From positions 73,668-137,667 of the forward strand of contig NZ_KE384040.1 of NCBI RefSeq assembly GCF_000423565.1: 64,000 nt of DNA, given 5' to 3'. Of the stretch, positions 34,726-42,555 are shown in pieces. Within the stretch, counting starts at the first letter, position 1; every line of letters begins with the position of its first letter. Below the pieces are notes generated by a model. It saw only the letters and a list, made by a program, of their open reading frames with translations, was not told the DNA's origin and did no database searches. The stretch is from Runella zeae DSM 19591. Its GTDB lineage: Bacteria > Bacteroidota > Bacteroidia > Cytophagales > Spirosomataceae. The position numbers were made by a program, and so were the translations under genes.

Positions 34726-35628
34726 ATGTATCATAATCCGGTATTATTGGACGCCTGTGTAGATGGATTGAATATTCATCCAGAAGGTATCTATGTGGAT
34801 GTCACTTTTGGGGGGGGAGGCCACTCAAAGGCCATTTTATCTCGCCTTGGTGATAAGGGGCGCCTGTTTGGTTTTGATCAAGACCCAGATGCTAAGCTCA
34901 ATGCGCAGGCTATTGATGATAAGCGTCTTACGTTTGTGGATGCCAATTTTCGATTGCTTCAAAAATACCTCCGTTTGTACGGGCTAAGGCAAGTAGATGG
35001 GATTTTGGGAGATTTGGGGGTTTCGTCGCATCAGTTTGATACGCCCGAGCGCGGTTTTTCGACGCGATTTGATGCGCAACTTGATATGCGCATGAATCCG
35101 CGTGGTGGGCTGAGTGCTCGCGAATTGGTAAATACGTATTCGGCAGAAGAGCTACATCGGATATTGGGTATGTATGGGGAGCTACAAAACGCCAAAACCG
35201 CAGCGGCAGCTATCGTGGCAGCAAGAGCCAATCAGCCCATCGAAACGGTCAATGATCTAAAGCAAAGCTTACAGCGCTATGCTCCTCGTGGTAAAGAAAA
35301 CAAATATTTTGCCCAGGTATTTCAGGCATTGCGCATAGAGGTAAACGATGAAATGGGAGCTTTGCAAGAATTTTTGACCCAAGCTGCCGAAGTCCTCAAA
35401 CCTTCAGGAAGATTGGTAGTGATGTCTTATCATTCTTTGGAAGACCGACTGGTGAAAAATTTTATCGGAAAAGGAAAGTTTTATGGAGAAGTGGAAAAAG
35501 ATCTCTTTGGAAATGACCTCAAACCGCTTCAATCCATCACTCGTAAACCCCTCGAAGCCTCACCAGAGGAGATTGCCCAAAACCCACGGGCGCGAAGTGC
35601 TAAACTGCGGATTGCCGAAAAATTATAA
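34726..35628 (+). CDS. rsmH: 16S rRNA m4C1402 methyltransferase
   Basis: This 300-residue RsmH (MraW) starts MYHNPVLLDACVDGL. The SAM-binding glycine loop is VTFGGGGHSKAIL (~26-38). The segments GDLGVSSHQFDTPERGFS and VMSYHSLEDRLVKNF are strongly conserved in this family. It methylates N4 of C1402 in the ribosomal P-site. It is the first gene of a short dcw block (rsmH, ftsL-like, ftsI). The usual upstream mraZ is absent. Confidence 0.97.
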   Translation: MYHNPVLLDACVDGLNIHPEGIYVDVTFGGGGHSKAILSRLGDKGRLFGFDQDPDAKLNAQAIDDKRLTFVDANFRLLQKYLRLYGLRQVDGILGDLGVSSHQFDTPERGFSTRFDAQLDMRMNPRGGLSARELVNTYSAEELHRILGMYGELQNAKTAAAAIVAARANQPIETVNDLKQSLQRYAPRGKENKYFAQVFQALRIEVNDEMGALQEFLTQAAEVLKPSGRLVVMSYHSLEDRLVKNFIGKGKFYGEVEKDLFGNDLKPLQSITRKPLEASPEEIAQNPRARSAKLRIAEKL

Positions 35629-35674
35629 ATTTTAAATAAACATTACTCTAACCCTTTTTTAAACACTCAAGCAA

Positions 35675-36058
35675 ATGGCTGTCAACGTATTAAATGCGCA
35701 AAAGAAACCCCGTAAGACGAGTGCTAACAATAGCAAGGTACTGACTTGGGTAGGTCAGTGGTTTAATGTGGAGAAACTGATTGGCGGTAAAGAATTTCCG
35801 GTTCATTATTTAGACCGCGCTCTATTTTTACTAGGATTGGGGTTAGTGGTTATATTTTGTCGTATCAATGCTGAGCGCCAAATGCGACACATGCGCAAAG
35901 CCAATGAAGAAGTCAATAACCTTCGTGCTGCTTACACCATTTTGAAAGCAAATTATATGAAAATGGGAAAACAGTCAGAACTAGCCCCCAAAGTCGAAAA
36001 GCTTGGTCTCAAAGAAAGCCGCATTACTCCGCAGAGAATTGAGGTCAAAAACCCTTAG
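35675..36058 (+). CDS. ftsL: FtsL-like cell-division protein (Bacteroidota type)
   Basis: This 127-residue single-pass membrane protein has a basic cytoplasmic N-terminus. The membrane segment is at ~50-66 (ALFLLGLGLVVIFC). A periplasmic coiled coil follows (ERQMRHMRKANEEVNNLR, then more heptads). Position between rsmH and ftsI, size and topology match the Bacteroidota FtsL-like family, which is too divergent from E. coli FtsL to see by simple alignment. It is expected to join the FtsQLB/FtsWI divisome complex. Confidence 0.88.
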   Translation: MAVNVLNAQKKPRKTSANNSKVLTWVGQWFNVEKLIGGKEFPVHYLDRALFLLGLGLVVIFCRINAERQMRHMRKANEEVNNLRAAYTILKANYMKMGKQSELAPKVEKLGLKESRITPQRIEVKNP

Positions 36059-36087
36059 AGATTATAAACATTTAACTGCCTTAACCC

Positions 36088-38283
36088 ATGATAAAGAGAC
36101 CTAAAAACATCAGAGACGATATTTTGCAGCGCTCATGGCTCATTACGGCGGGCCTGATAGCACTAGGGATTTTTGTGATTTATCGGATATTTTATATCCA
36201 ACATTATGCTCTTTATAAAGGCAAACCTTGGATAGATTATATGTCAAAGACGGTCAGGATTGATACCATTCCGGCCATGAGAGGCAATATCTACTCCAAT
36301 GATGGTAGCTTGATTGCTACTTCTTTGCCCTATTTTGAAGTATCTATCGACCCTTCGGTTGCAGATAGTACCTACTTCTATACCAGAGTAGATTCGTTGG
36401 CTACTCTTTTTGCGAGTACTTTTAAGCAAAAAAGTAAAGAGGAATATCGGCGCGAATTGGTTTTTGCGCGGCATGAGTATGAAAAAAATGCTAGAAAGGG
36501 CAATCGAAATATCCGTTTGATCAAGCGTAAAATTACTTACCGCGAATACGACATCATTCTCAACCAAACCTTCAAAAGCTATCGTATCACCAAAGAAGGT
36601 AAGCGCGAACCCGTTTCTTGGAATGGATGGCCGTTTTTCAGGAGATTTGCTTCTACAGGACGTAGCAAAGGAGGTAAGCTTACGATTTCTTATGAAAGAT
36701 ATAATCCTTTTGGCTCTCTAGCAGAGCGTACCATTGGGTATCTGGATAGAGGTACTAGACGGGGGCTAGTGGGTATCGAAGCGAGCTTTGACAAAAAACT
36801 TGCTGGAGCGCCGGGAGTAGGTCTTTTTAGAGTGCTAGACGACCAAACTTTCATGCCCAACGAAGATGATGCGGGCTTGCAACCTATCAACGGCTATGAT
36901 TTGCATACTACGCTAGACGTTAATTTTCAGGACATTGCCGAGACCGCCCTCCGAAATACCCTTCAACGCTATAAAGCTTCGCACGGTTGTGTAATCGTGA
37001 TGGAGGTACAGACGGGCGAAATCAGAGCCATTGCGAATCTTTCCAGATACGGCGATTCGACTTACCGCGAAACCTACAATCATGCCTTGGCAGGACGTGC
37101 CAATCCAGGGTCTACTTTTAAGTTGGCTACTATGCTAGCGGGATTTGAGGAAGGGTTGCCGTTACAGAAAGTATACCATACAGGTGATGGAGTAGTCAAA
37201 TATAGCACTGCTACTATCCGAGATACCAAACGAACCGGTCATGGGAGTATTACGGCTCAACAAGTGTTTGAAAAATCCTCCAACGTGGGAGTACACTTGA
37301 TAATGAAAGATTATTTTTATGCCAATCCTGCCAAATACTTAGGTTACCTCAAGCGCTTTCATTTACGAGAAAGCACTCAAATTCAGATGCTAGGCGAGCC
37401 GACTCCAAAGGTACGCACTCCTTCTGATAAGTTGTGGAGCAAAACTTCATTGACTTACATGAGTTATGGATATGAATCTGAAGTGACACCCTTGCAGATG
37501 TTGGCTTTTTACAATGCTATCGCCAATGATGGCTATTGGGTAAAGCCAATTTTAGTGAAACAAATAAAGCAGGCCGATGAGATTATTCAGGAGATTTTGC
37601 CCACCAAAAGTGCCGAAAAAATAGCTTCTGAAAATTCGCTGCGCAAAGCAAGACTTATCTTGGAAGGGGTAGTGGAGCGAGGTACGGCTACCAATATCCG
37701 AAACCCAAACTGCAAAATTGCGGGTAAGACAGGCACTGCCCAAAAGCTCGTAAATGGTCGCTATGTGCCAGGGCTTTATAATACCTCCTTTATAGGGTAT
37801 TTCCCGGCCAATGCCCCTAGGTATACTTGCCTAGTAATGGTGGATAGTCCGCGTGGATTTAGTATGGAACAATTGTATGCAGGAAGTGTGGCCGCTCCAG
37901 TTTTCAAAGAAGTGGCCGACCGGATTATTGGATACGATATTACGATGCATCCGCCTTTGACCAACAAAAAAAATAAAACTTCCGAAATGTCGCGTCAGCT
38001 GCGAGCAGGTCATGCCGAAGACTTAAGGATTATTTCGGAAGAAATGGACATAGAATCGCCAGTCAATGTAGACGGGTGGGTGGAAGCCAGAAAAGCGAGT
38101 GAAGGCGTGAAATGGGAAAATCGTGATGCTGACCCCAATAAGCTCCCAAATTTGAAAGGAATGACGCTGCGAGATGCCCTCTATTTATTGGAAAATCATG
38201 GCTTTAAGGTAAAATACCAAGGCAAAGGCAAGGTGGCTTCCTATGAATATAAACAGGGTTTTTATCATCTCATTCTCACCTAA
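36088..38283 (+). CDS. ftsI: Division-specific penicillin-binding protein (class B PBP)
   Basis: This 731-residue class B PBP has an N-terminal membrane anchor (~18-36), a PBP dimer/pedestal domain (~55-230) and a transpeptidase domain. The active-site motifs are STFK (S342 and K345), SSN (397-399) and KTG (547-549). One PASTA-like domain begins near KLPNLKGMTLRDALYLL (~690). Its end (KQGFYHLILT) looks about eight residues shorter than usual. It makes septal peptidoglycan cross-links in the periplasm. It is the last gene of the block. murE, mraY and the rest do not follow, and a terminator closes the unit. Confidence 0.95.
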   Translation: MIKRPKNIRDDILQRSWLITAGLIALGIFVIYRIFYIQHYALYKGKPWIDYMSKTVRIDTIPAMRGNIYSNDGSLIATSLPYFEVSIDPSVADSTYFYTRVDSLATLFASTFKQKSKEEYRRELVFARHEYEKNARKGNRNIRLIKRKITYREYDIILNQTFKSYRITKEGKREPVSWNGWPFFRRFASTGRSKGGKLTISYERYNPFGSLAERTIGYLDRGTRRGLVGIEASFDKKLAGAPGVGLFRVLDDQTFMPNEDDAGLQPINGYDLHTTLDVNFQDIAETALRNTLQRYKASHGCVIVMEVQTGEIRAIANLSRYGDSTYRETYNHALAGRANPGSTFKLATMLAGFEEGLPLQKVYHTGDGVVKYSTATIRDTKRTGHGSITAQQVFEKSSNVGVHLIMKDYFYANPAKYLGYLKRFHLRESTQIQMLGEPTPKVRTPSDKLWSKTSLTYMSYGYESEVTPLQMLAFYNAIANDGYWVKPILVKQIKQADEIIQEILPTKSAEKIASENSLRKARLILEGVVERGTATNIRNPNCKIAGKTGTAQKLVNGRYVPGLYNTSFIGYFPANAPRYTCLVMVDSPRGFSMEQLYAGSVAAPVFKEVADRIIGYDITMHPPLTNKKNKTSEMSRQLRAGHAEDLRIISEEMDIESPVNVDGWVEARKASEGVKWENRDADPNKLPNLKGMTLRDALYLLENHGFKVKYQGKGKVASYEYKQGFYHLILT

Positions 38284-38303
38284 AAGTAGCTATAAAGTTG
38301 ATA

Positions 38304-38328
38304 AAAGGGGGCTTGAAAAGCCCCCTTT
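38304..38328. terminator. Bidirectional terminator after ftsI
   Basis: Perfect 11-bp arms AAAGGGGGCTT and AAGCCCCCTTT enclose a GAA loop. A/T tracts lie on both sides. It separates ftsI from the convergent isomerase gene. Confidence 0.93.
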
Positions 38329-38332
38329 GCTT

Positions 38333-39205
38333 TTATCCCCATTTTGCTTTTTGGATATTCTCCATGCTTATCTTGACACTTTCGAGGGGAGGGCGTTTGC
38401 ACACGTCTTGTTCTACGAAATAATGTTTAAGCCCTGCTTTCTTGGCGTGTTTAAACAACGCCCCGAAGTCAATACTGCCTAATCCTACTTCGGCAAATTC
38501 TTTTTCGGGGGTATTGGCCATGTCTTTGAGGTGCCAAAGTGGGAAGCGCCCAGGATAATTATTAAAATATTCAACGGCCTGTTCGTTGGCTTTGGCTACC
38601 CAATACAAATCAATCTCCATGAGGATATTGGTATTTTTCAATAACAAATCATAGGGTTTCTGACCATCTACTTTTTGGGTAAACTCAAAGTCATGGTTGT
38701 GGTAGCCAAATTCTAGTCCTGCTTTTTTTACGACTTCTTGGCCTTTGTTGAGTTGATCTATGAGTTGTTTATAATCTTCGGGTTTGCGCTCGTCGTCAAA
38801 CAAATAGGCAATCACGGCGTATTTTTGTCCAATAGCTGCGGCATCATCTACTACTTTTTCCCAGTTTCTGATGAGTCCATCTGCATTGCCCATGGCTTTG
38901 CTTCTACCTGTAAGATAATGCCCACTGATTGCTTCTAAGCCATTGTCTTTTAAGATTTTGAGGTATTCGGTAGGGGTTTTTCCAAAAAACTTCCCTTGTC
39001 CATACCCAAAGTTTTCTACTTTTTTGTATCCTAGTTTGGCTACTTCGGCCAATACTTTTTCAATGCCTTCTTTCTGGATGTCGTTGCGAAGTGTATAAAG
39101 CTGTAGCCCTACCGACTTAGCGTTGGGATTGGCTTGCGCCTGAATGCCGAGCAGTGCCAATGCACTCATGCTAGCGGTTTGTTGTAGGAAGATTCTACGG
39201 TTCAT
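38333..39205 (-). CDS. Sugar phosphate isomerase/epimerase (xylose isomerase-like TIM barrel)
   Basis: This 290-residue protein has an RR-containing signal (MNRRIFLQQTASMSALALLG) that may be a Tat or lipoprotein-less Sec signal. The remaining ~265 residues form an AP_endonuc_2/xylose-isomerase-like barrel, with SVGLQLYTLRNDIQ at the first strand, FGYHNHDFEF and MEIDLYWVAKA in the middle, and HYFVEQDVCKRPPLES at the end. Glu and His residues in the latter segments are the expected metal ligands. Substrate and true activity are unknown. Bacteroidota carry many such secreted paralogues beside sugar-degrading genes. Confidence 0.87.
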   Translation of the reverse strand: MNRRIFLQQTASMSALALLGIQAQANPNAKSVGLQLYTLRNDIQKEGIEKVLAEVAKLGYKKVENFGYGQGKFFGKTPTEYLKILKDNGLEAISGHYLTGRSKAMGNADGLIRNWEKVVDDAAAIGQKYAVIAYLFDDERKPEDYKQLIDQLNKGQEVVKKAGLEFGYHNHDFEFTQKVDGQKPYDLLLKNTNILMEIDLYWVAKANEQAVEYFNNYPGRFPLWHLKDMANTPEKEFAEVGLGSIDFGALFKHAKKAGLKHYFVEQDVCKRPPLESVKISMENIQKAKWG

Positions 39206-39651
39206 TGGTGATAATTTAAGGGATTGATAAATAGGTTAATAAATAAAAAACGAAATAAAGGGGAGATGAAAATCTGGTTTTGGGAAAAAGGGACTACACC
39301 TCGCTACTTCTGTCGGACGCAAATGTAACTAGAATGTATTTGGAACATAACAGTTTTTTGTAGTCTTTATTTTAGGTAAGTATATAGAAGTATATAAAGA
39401 AAGTAAGGCTGATTGAAACGAAAGAGTTGACTTCTAAAATGGTGTAATGAAGAAAGCGCAAACTTAGTATACCTAATAATAACTTTTCTTAAGCTGTTTT
39501 TTGAGGGAGAAAATTCCCGACCTAAAGTATGTAAGTCAAATAGTTTTAAGCAATGAATATTTGGAACGAAAAGAAAACATTATTGATATGCAACATATCG
39601 TATCGAAATAACATCTTTTAGAAAAACAAAACTACAACTGATATAAAAACC
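39206..39651. other. Intergenic region without recognised gene
   Basis: This 446-bp AT-rich stretch lies between divergent genes. I see no coding frame, RNA gene or clear repeat. It must hold promoters for both neighbours, but I cannot place a convincing TTTG/TAnnTTTG pair. Confidence 0.4.
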
Positions 39652-40389
39652 ATGAAAACTAGTCCTTTTATCCGATTCTCTTCTGTGGTCTTTGCGAGTA
39701 TTTTTATGCTGTTTGCTTGCTCTTTTTCTTCCGAAAATGCCAACCATGGCCAAGATGACGAGCGTACTTCGCGTACTTTAAATCACAAGGGATTTGAACG
39801 CTTATCGCTTGGAAGCGCCTTTGAAATCATCGTCACCAAAGGCAACTATTCCGTCAAACTCGAAGGCCGTCGCGAAGATCTCGACGATTTGGAATCGGCG
39901 GTAGTAGGCGATAAACTTCGGATTCGCTACAAAGATTCCTTCAATTGGAACCGTAACCGCAAAAAAGTAACCGTTACGATTTCGATGCCTACTCTCAAAG
40001 GCCTTGACCTCTCAGGTGCTACCAATTCAAAGGTATCGGGTTTCAATGATTTAGGAACCCTCGATTTGGATATTTCGGGAGCCTCTAAGTCTGATATTCA
40101 GGTAAAAGCCCAAAAAATCATCATGGATGTTTCGGGAGCCTCTACTATCACATTGGTAGGGTCGGCGCAACGTTTAGAAGGTGATATTTCGGGTGCTACT
40201 TCGTTGAGAGCGTATGATTTTCCGGTGAAAGAAGCGATTTTGGATGTATCAGGTGCGAGCAGTATTCGCGTAAGTGTCAATGGCAAACTCGACGTAGAAG
40301 CAAGCGGCGCTAGCAATGTGCGCTATCGTGGTACGGCCTCTGTCCGCTCCAATACCTCAGGCGCAAGCTCTGTAAGAAGCGAATCATAG
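39652..40389 (+). CDS. Head-GIN (DUF2807) lipoprotein
   Basis: This 245-residue lipoprotein has lipobox cysteine C23 (LFACS). The remainder is a DUF2807/head-GIN beta-solenoid with repeated SGA(S/T) turns (for example LDLSGATNSKVSG, LDISGASKSDIQV, MDVSGASTITLVG, LDVSGASSIRVSV). The fold is related to the toast-rack/DUF4097 type. The function is unknown, and these proteins are thought to be envelope-associated. The 3' end of the gene, including the stop, has been copied to 40523-40577, and terminator hairpins are repeated behind it. Confidence 0.88.
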   Translation: MKTSPFIRFSSVVFASIFMLFACSFSSENANHGQDDERTSRTLNHKGFERLSLGSAFEIIVTKGNYSVKLEGRREDLDDLESAVVGDKLRIRYKDSFNWNRNRKKVTVTISMPTLKGLDLSGATNSKVSGFNDLGTLDLDISGASKSDIQVKAQKIIMDVSGASTITLVGSAQRLEGDISGATSLRAYDFPVKEAILDVSGASSIRVSVNGKLDVEASGASNVRYRGTASVRSNTSGASSVRSES

Positions 40390-40577
40390 TCAAACAACGC
40401 AGTTAGCGCTCAAAGCGCTGACTGCGTTTCCGTTTCGTGCGCACGCCCTGCAAGAAGGGAATCATAGTCAAACAACGCAGCAAATAACGCAGTTAGCGCT
40501 CAAAGCACTGCCTGCGTTTACCCCTCAGGTGCAAGCTCTGTAAGAAGCGAATCATAGTCAAACAACGCAGTTAGCGC
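40355..40577 (+). repeat. Duplicated 3' gene tail with repeated terminators
   Basis: 55 nt covering the last codons, the stop and the left terminator arm (40355-40409) recur at 40523-40577 with one substitution. A partial, degenerate copy lies between them around 40446-40494. The copies are in the same orientation. Confidence 0.9.
40396..40429 (+). terminator. Terminator of the head-GIN gene (first copy)
   Basis: AACGCAGTTAGCGC (40396-40409) pairs with GCGCTGACTGCGTT (40415-40428) through a TCAAA loop and a T follows. A second copy with more mismatches is at 40486-40519. Confidence 0.85.
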
Positions 40578-40594
40578 CTGAGTTTAGGGTACTC

Positions 40595-41356
40595 CTAGCG
40601 ATCAATCCAACGTTTAAAAACCGGGGCTTTTTCGCGGCTTATTTCTACTTCAGGCACATGCTGATTTTTTAGTTTTACATACAGCTTTCCAGAAGTATCG
40701 CCTTTATAGCTTTCTATGGCACGTTGATTGATGATTTGACGACGCCCTGCCCTGAAAAACTCCAAAGGATTGAGAATATCTTCGATTTCGTCGAGCGTAT
40801 TTTGCTCCGCTACGTATTTTTGCCCGTCGTGGGTTACTACATAAATTACTTGGTCAAGATAAAACACATCGATATCGTTGAGCATAATCGGCAACGACGC
40901 ATTTCGGTGCTGCACGATGAGTTTTTCTTTATAGATTCTATTTTGGTGCGAAGGGTGATTGACCAGCGATTGTAACAGCTCATTGGAAATAGTGGCGTTT
41001 TTTTGGAGAGCTTTAAATTTCTCTAAAGCGCGGATAAGATCCTCTTCATCAATGGGTTTTAGTAAATAATCAATGCCGTTTACCTTAAATGCTTTGATGG
41101 CGTATTCGTCGTAGGCTGTGGCAAATATGATGGGGCATTTGATGTCGAAATAGTTGAACAAATCAAAGCTGATACCGTCTGAAAGCTGAATATCCATAAA
41201 CAACAAATCAGGCTCGGCGTTTTGCATAAACCACCTACGAGCAGTTTTGACACTGTGTAATATATCCAAAACTTCTACTTGGGGGGCAATGTCCTTCAGC
41301 ATTCGTTGCAGCTGTTCGGCGATGAGGATTTCGTCTTCAACAATTAAAACTTTCAT
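40595..41356 (-). CDS. LytTR-family response regulator
   Basis: This 253-residue regulator has a receiver domain with D8, phospho-acceptor D55 (LLFMDIQ), FATAYDEYAIKAF and YLLKPIDEED. The LytTR DNA-binding domain (~140-250) has VFYLDQVIYVVTHDGQKYV and FFRAGRRQIINQRAI. It is the last gene of a minus-strand operon: propeller kinase, globin, sensorless kinase, regulator. It starts 24 nt after the small kinase gene. It must serve one or both kinases. Its targets are not known, although the gene next to it (39652-40389) is a candidate by position only. Confidence 0.92.
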   Translation of the reverse strand: MKVLIVEDEILIAEQLQRMLKDIAPQVEVLDILHSVKTARRWFMQNAEPDLLFMDIQLSDGISFDLFNYFDIKCPIIFATAYDEYAIKAFKVNGIDYLLKPIDEEDLIRALEKFKALQKNATISNELLQSLVNHPSHQNRIYKEKLIVQHRNASLPIMLNDIDVFYLDQVIYVVTHDGQKYVAEQNTLDEIEDILNPLEFFRAGRRQIINQRAIESYKGDTSGKLYVKLKNQHVPEVEISREKAPVFKRWIDR

Positions 41357-41380
41357 GGTTAGGGTGTTGAGGGAGTGGTT

Positions 41381-42016
41381 CTAAGATTCTTTATTCAAAA
41401 GCGGTACAATGACCCTAAAAGTACTTTCGGTTTGTTCGATAGTAAGTGGAGCAGTCGATAAGTAATTATACAGATTGCCTAAGCTTTGGAGGGTTTCTTG
41501 TCGTTTTGCTTCTAAAATTTGTTTTTTCTGTAGGTTGTTTTCTACGACTAGTGTATACCCCACCACTTCGATGCTGATGCAGAGCGGAGAGTCAGGATCG
41601 GTGATGTTGTGACGGGTGGCGTTTTCGATTAATATCTGTAAAACTGCGGGTACGATTTGGGTCTGAAGCACTTTAGAGCTAGGAGTTTTGAGGTGAATTT
41701 GGAGTCCCTTTCCAAATCGTGTTTGTAACAAATCGGCATAGTCTTTAATAAAGCTCAGTTCGTCGGCCAAAGCTACTAGGGGTGTTTCGCGAGTGGAAAG
41801 TATATAGCGATACACCCGCGTGAGCTGACTCAAAAACTTGACAGCAAGGCGTGGGTCACTATGAATGAGGCTCTCCAAAGTAGCGAGGCTATTGAAGAGA
41901 AAGTGAGGATTGAGTTGACTGACCAAATTCTGATATTTGACATCAGAATTGATAATGTCGAAAGAATACTCACGGGCCTTGCCGGGGGCGATAGGTATTT
42001 TGGCGCGGCGATTCAT
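41381..42016 (-). CDS. Sensorless LytS-type histidine kinase
   Basis: This 211-residue cytoplasmic protein consists only of a His_kinase dimer/phospho-acceptor part (YQNLVSQLNPHFLFNSL, ~28-44) and an HATPase-like part with N-box LIENATRHN. It has no sensor or membrane segment. It is clearly paralogous to the C-terminal kinase of the 1065-residue protein two genes upstream. The D-box region reads VVENNLQKK, and the usual glycine lid is replaced by ETLQSLGNLYNYLS, so ATP binding may be weakened. The start codon directly follows the globin stop (TGA-ATG), which implies coupled translation and probably a protein-protein sensor-kinase pair. Confidence 0.88.
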   Translation of the reverse strand: MNRRAKIPIAPGKAREYSFDIINSDVKYQNLVSQLNPHFLFNSLATLESLIHSDPRLAVKFLSQLTRVYRYILSTRETPLVALADELSFIKDYADLLQTRFGKGLQIHLKTPSSKVLQTQIVPAVLQILIENATRHNITDPDSPLCISIEVVGYTLVVENNLQKKQILEAKRQETLQSLGNLYNYLSTAPLTIEQTESTFRVIVPLLNKES

Positions 42017-42445
42017 TCAGGCATCGGTTTTGGAGTAGGCCGCTTCTATCATTACACTCGACATCAGTTGGTACACTTCTTCCCAGGCTTGGCGAATATC
42101 AGGCGTGAACTCATCTTTCAGGATTTCTTCCAATGTCCACATGAAAGACTCACTCACAGAGGCATACTGTGAAGCCTCAACGCCATATTTGATATGTCTT
42201 TTTCCTAAATCCTGAAGGAGTGGTATAAGCTCATCAAGATTATCTAATGAGCATACAGCAAAACTAATAACCTGAAAAAGTTTGATTCCTTGGGTTTGGA
42301 GATCACTTTTAAAGAGGGGCTTTGCTTCGGGCAATATCTCAAATAATCGTTGATAGAATAGTTGAGCGGCGCGTTCGGCACGGGATACTATCCGAGCAAA
42401 GCTGGTTTGGATAAGCTTTTTTTGTTGGGGTTCGATATTATTCAT
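42017..42445 (-). CDS. Single-domain globin
   Basis: This 142-residue haemoglobin is related to the globin domain of flavohaemoglobins and Vitreoscilla haemoglobin. Key haem-pocket residues are present: Tyr31 (B10) in LFYQRLFEILPE, Phe45 (CD1) in KPLFK and proximal His84 (F8) in GKRHIKYGVEASQY. It has no reductase or transducer domain. Its stop codon is directly joined to the start of a sensorless LytS-type kinase, and a LytTR regulator follows. Such an arrangement suggests a gas (O2 or NO) sensor working in trans with that kinase rather than an NO dioxygenase. This role is inferred. Confidence 0.9.
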   Translation of the reverse strand: MNNIEPQQKKLIQTSFARIVSRAERAAQLFYQRLFEILPEAKPLFKSDLQTQGIKLFQVISFAVCSLDNLDELIPLLQDLGKRHIKYGVEASQYASVSESFMWTLEEILKDEFTPDIRQAWEEVYQLMSSVMIEAAYSKTDA

Positions 42446-42555
42446 AGTTCTTTAAGGAGGTTCGCAAAGCTAAAAAGACGGAGAGAGGTCTTAAACAAAA
42501 AAATATTAAGTCGTTGATTTATTGAGTTATGTCTGCTAAACCAACAACTAAGCCG

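Noticed and set aside
38240-38482. Frameshift at the end of ftsI
   Set aside because: I read the other two frames after KGKVAS. One stops at once and the other gives no PASTA-like sequence, so a short PASTA end is more likely than a frameshift.
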